DNA from: CBDCIS01 sp965217565
GTDB taxonomy: Bacteria > Chloroflexota > Dehalococcoidia > Lucifugimonadales > CATOSD01
Direction of reading: 5' to 3'
NCBI GenBank assembly: GCA_965217565.1
Contig: CBDCIS010000002.1
Location: 310,001-374,000, forward strand
Length of the DNA stretch: 64,000 bases
The notes under the pieces: generated by a model
The model's input: only the letters and a program-made list of their open reading frames with translations
Databases searched by the model: none
Told to the model about the DNA's origin: nothing
Position numbers and translations under genes: made by a program
Shown here: positions 62,129 through 64,000 of the stretch, piece by piece
Position numbering within the stretch: position 1 is the first letter of the stretch
Layout: the number at the start of each line of letters is the position of its first letter

Positions 62129-63652
62129 ATGGAGCATTCAACCATTCCTCACCTTACGCCCAGTCCCACTATCGATTTCAAACACGCGCGAGTTCGTCTC
62201 ATCATCGAGGTCCTGAGAGAGTTCTTTGCCTCCAGGGGCATTGACGCCTACTTAGTGGGAGGGCTGGTTAGAGATGCCGCGCTAGGGAGAACCTCTCGCG
62301 ACATAGACTTAGCCGTGGCCGGCGACGCTCTGAGGATAGGCCGCGAGTTGGCCGACCGCATGGGTGGCAGTTTCGTGCTCTTGGACGACGGCAGGTGCAT
62401 CGCGCGAGTAGCGCTGCCGGACGGCGGGGGAACGCGCTTCGTGGATATTAACCCCGCTCGCGACGGGATACTGGCGGACCTAGACCGTCGAGACTTTACG
62501 ATAGACGCGATGGCCGTGAGCTTGGAGAATACCCTCGGCGGATTGTCCAGCCAGGCGGTGATTGACCCACATGGAGGGCTCGCCGACCTACGCGCCTCTG
62601 TCATTCGCGCCATCAAACCCGCGGTGTTCATGGACGATCCCGCTCGGCTCGCGCGCGCGCCGAGGCTGGCGGCCCAACTTCAGCTTAGCATCGATAGCAA
62701 CACCGCCGCGCAAATCCGGCGGGACGCTCACCTGCTTGCGACTGTCGCCCCCGAGCGAGTGAGGGACGAACTGCTGAAACTTCTCGCGGAACCGGGCGCA
62801 ATGGACTCCGTGCGTAGCCTGGACGCATTGGGCCTGCTGTGCGAGATTATCCCCGAACTTGCCGACGCCAAAGACGTCACGCAGCCAAAGGAGCACTACT
62901 GGGACGTCTTCAATCATCTCGTCGAAACCGTAGGCCAGGTAGAGCGAATCGTGCAGGGGCAGCCTGCCGGTGGCGACCACGTCGTCGATACGCTCCCTCG
63001 CTTCGAGGACATGGACGAGCGCTTTGCGGAAGAGGTCGGCGACGGTCACACCAGACTGACGCTGCTCAAACTCGCCGGTCTCCTGCACGATATAGCCAAG
63101 CCCGCTACAAGGACGGTCGAGGCGACCGGCCGCATCCGCTTTCTTGGCCATCACAGCGAGGGTGAGCGCATGACCAGGCGCATCCTCGAGCGCCTGAGAT
63201 TCAGCAAGCGAAGCGTGCGCTTGCTCGCATTGATGACGCGGCATCACCTGCGCCCCGGCCAGATGGCGCGAGAGGGAGAGTTGCCAACGAGAAGAGCCAT
63301 TTTCCGCTACTTCAGGGACGCCGGTGACGCCGCGATTGACACGCTCTACCTCAACATGGCGGACTATCTCTCCGCGCGCGGCGCTATGCTGGATGAACAC
63401 GAATGGTCGCACTACCGCGCGGCAATTGACGCCATACTGTGCCAGGGTCTGGAAGGTAAGTCTCCCAAAATCCTTCCAAAATTGATAGACGGTCACGATA
63501 TAATGGAAAAGTTTGCTCTGACGCCAGGCCCAAGGGTGGGTGAGTTGCTTGCCAGCGTGACTGAGGCGTGCGCGAGCGGAGAAATCGAAACCAGGGAAGA
63601 GGCGCTGCGACTGGTAAGCTCTCGCCTGCGTTCAGGAGAAGATATTGCGTAG
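62129..63652 (+). CDS. CCA-adding/poly(A) polymerase-family nucleotidyltransferase with HD domain
   Basis: A 507-aa class II nucleotidyltransferase. It has LVGGLVRDAALG, the catalytic DxD in SRDIDLAVAG, RRDFTIDAMAVSL and the tail DDPARLARAPRLAAQL. An HD-type phosphohydrolase domain follows (LLHDIAKPATR with HHSEGERMTRRI). This fits tRNA nucleotidyltransferases that add or repair CCA ends. That role suits a genome whose tRNA-Leu lacks encoded CCA. A related A-adding enzyme or poly(A) polymerase is the alternative. secD overlaps its end. Confidence 0.88.
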   Translation: MEHSTIPHLTPSPTIDFKHARVRLIIEVLREFFASRGIDAYLVGGLVRDAALGRTSRDIDLAVAGDALRIGRELADRMGGSFVLLDDGRCIARVALPDGGGTRFVDINPARDGILADLDRRDFTIDAMAVSLENTLGGLSSQAVIDPHGGLADLRASVIRAIKPAVFMDDPARLARAPRLAAQLQLSIDSNTAAQIRRDAHLLATVAPERVRDELLKLLAEPGAMDSVRSLDALGLLCEIIPELADAKDVTQPKEHYWDVFNHLVETVGQVERIVQGQPAGGDHVVDTLPRFEDMDERFAEEVGDGHTRLTLLKLAGLLHDIAKPATRTVEATGRIRFLGHHSEGERMTRRILERLRFSKRSVRLLALMTRHHLRPGQMAREGELPTRRAIFRYFRDAGDAAIDTLYLNMADYLSARGAMLDEHEWSHYRAAIDAILCQGLEGKSPKILPKLIDGHDIMEKFALTPGPRVGELLASVTEACASGEIETREEALRLVSSRLRSGEDIA

Positions 63653-64000
63653 ATATGCTCGGACATTGCTTCTGATAGTAATCCTCGTGGCGGTGGCCGG
63701 GGCCGTCCTGGGCTTTCAGAAATTCTCGATCGGGGGATTTGAGCGCGGCGGCGATACCGTGCTCGGTCTGAGCCTTGGACTCGATTTGCAGGGTGGCATT
63801 CACCTGGTGTATCGAGCCCAGGAAACCACGGACCCCGACACGGGCGAGGTTCTCCCCCCCACTTCCGATGACATGGATGGGCTCAGGAGAATAATCGAAC
63901 GCAGGGTAAACAACTCGGGACTGGGCGAGCCTATCATTCAGATTCTGGGCGAAGACCGGATGCTGGTGCAGCTCCCAGGCGTAAGCGACCCAGGGCGCGC
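63645..64000 (+). CDS. secD: Protein translocase subunit SecD, N-terminal part (partial)
   Basis: A TTG at 63645, with AGGAG (63634-63638) six bases upstream, starts LRRYARTLLLIVILVAVAGAVLGF, the first membrane helix. GLSLGLDLQGGIHLVYRAQE, the SecD hallmark, follows. Later come RRIIERRVNNSGLGEPIIQILGEDRM and LVQLPGVSDPGRA up to the edge. SecD with SecF pulls exported proteins through the Sec channel using the proton gradient. It overlaps the previous gene by eight bases and continues beyond the window. Confidence 0.93.
   Translation, partial: MRRYARTLLLIVILVAVAGAVLGFQKFSIGGFERGGDTVLGLSLGLDLQGGIHLVYRAQETTDPDTGEVLPPTSDDMDGLRRIIERRVNNSGLGEPIIQILGEDRMLVQLPGVSDPGR

Overview
The window is GC-rich bacterial chromosome, most likely from an uncultured member of the Chloroflexota (a SAR202- or Dehalococcoidia-like lineage). 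This placement is an inference. It rests on a cytoplasmic reductive-dehalogenase-like protein, an F420-type luciferase-like oxidoreductase, a fused EtfB-EtfA flavoprotein, a PspAB-HtpX pair, an AceE-type pyruvate dehydrogenase, many TTG/GTG starts set by strong Shine-Dalgarno sequences, and the catabolic hydrolases. No rRNA, CRISPR array, prophage or intact insertion sequence is visible. One tRNA, Leu(CAA), is present.

Layout. 1-2658: gene end and AceE-type dehydrogenase. 2659-4722: leader repeat, a 53-aa gene, tag, a TlpA-like lipoprotein. 4755-8212: an operon of two ferritin-like di-iron paralogues, two SCP2-like paralogues and an FmdB zinc ribbon. 8307-12450: rsmG, a flippase-like membrane protein, the dehalogenase-like protein, a heptad-repeat protein. 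12476-18424: ilvD, ccmC-ccmD-ccmE, CDGSH protein, fused ETF. 18456-24609: amidase, then a small defence island (MazF-like toxin, one-polypeptide restriction-modification enzyme, broken DUF3800 gene). 24624-34194: alcohol dehydrogenase, ribF, class V aminotransferase, prkA, rimI, pspAB, htpX. 34387-41714: giant FtsX-type permease, holB, a mini-RicT, LLM oxidoreductase, AIR-synthase-like protein. 41770-47815: HAD hydrolase, PNPOx-like protein, PD-(D/E)XK nuclease, mfd. 48112-52564: tRNA-Leu, hicBA, PIN remnant, YHS protein, copA, YceI-like lipoprotein. 52764-60647: solute-binding lipoprotein, prfB with programmed frameshift, and a run of amidohydrolases and hydrolases. 61374-64000: def, a CCA-adding-type nucleotidyltransferase and the start of secD.

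Genes acting together: ccmCDE handle haem for cytochrome c maturation and seem to use the Cys-type CcmE chemistry. The ETF fusion and CDGSH protein are redox carriers. copA and its YHS partner handle copper. def, prfB, rsmG, rimI and tRNA-Leu serve translation, and mfd and tag serve DNA repair.

The most unusual signal is a dispersed family of about 300 bp. It begins with a near-consensus sigma-70 promoter whose 17-18 bp spacer is itself conserved, and it lies in sense orientation in front of unrelated genes (aceE-like, ccmC, ribF). Promoter-only versions lie before ribF and def. This looks like a mobile or recruited promoter-leader, possibly carrying a regulatory RNA or operator array. Other points of interest are palindromic repeats read in frame inside the restriction-modification gene and a di-iron paralogue that has lost its metal ligands.
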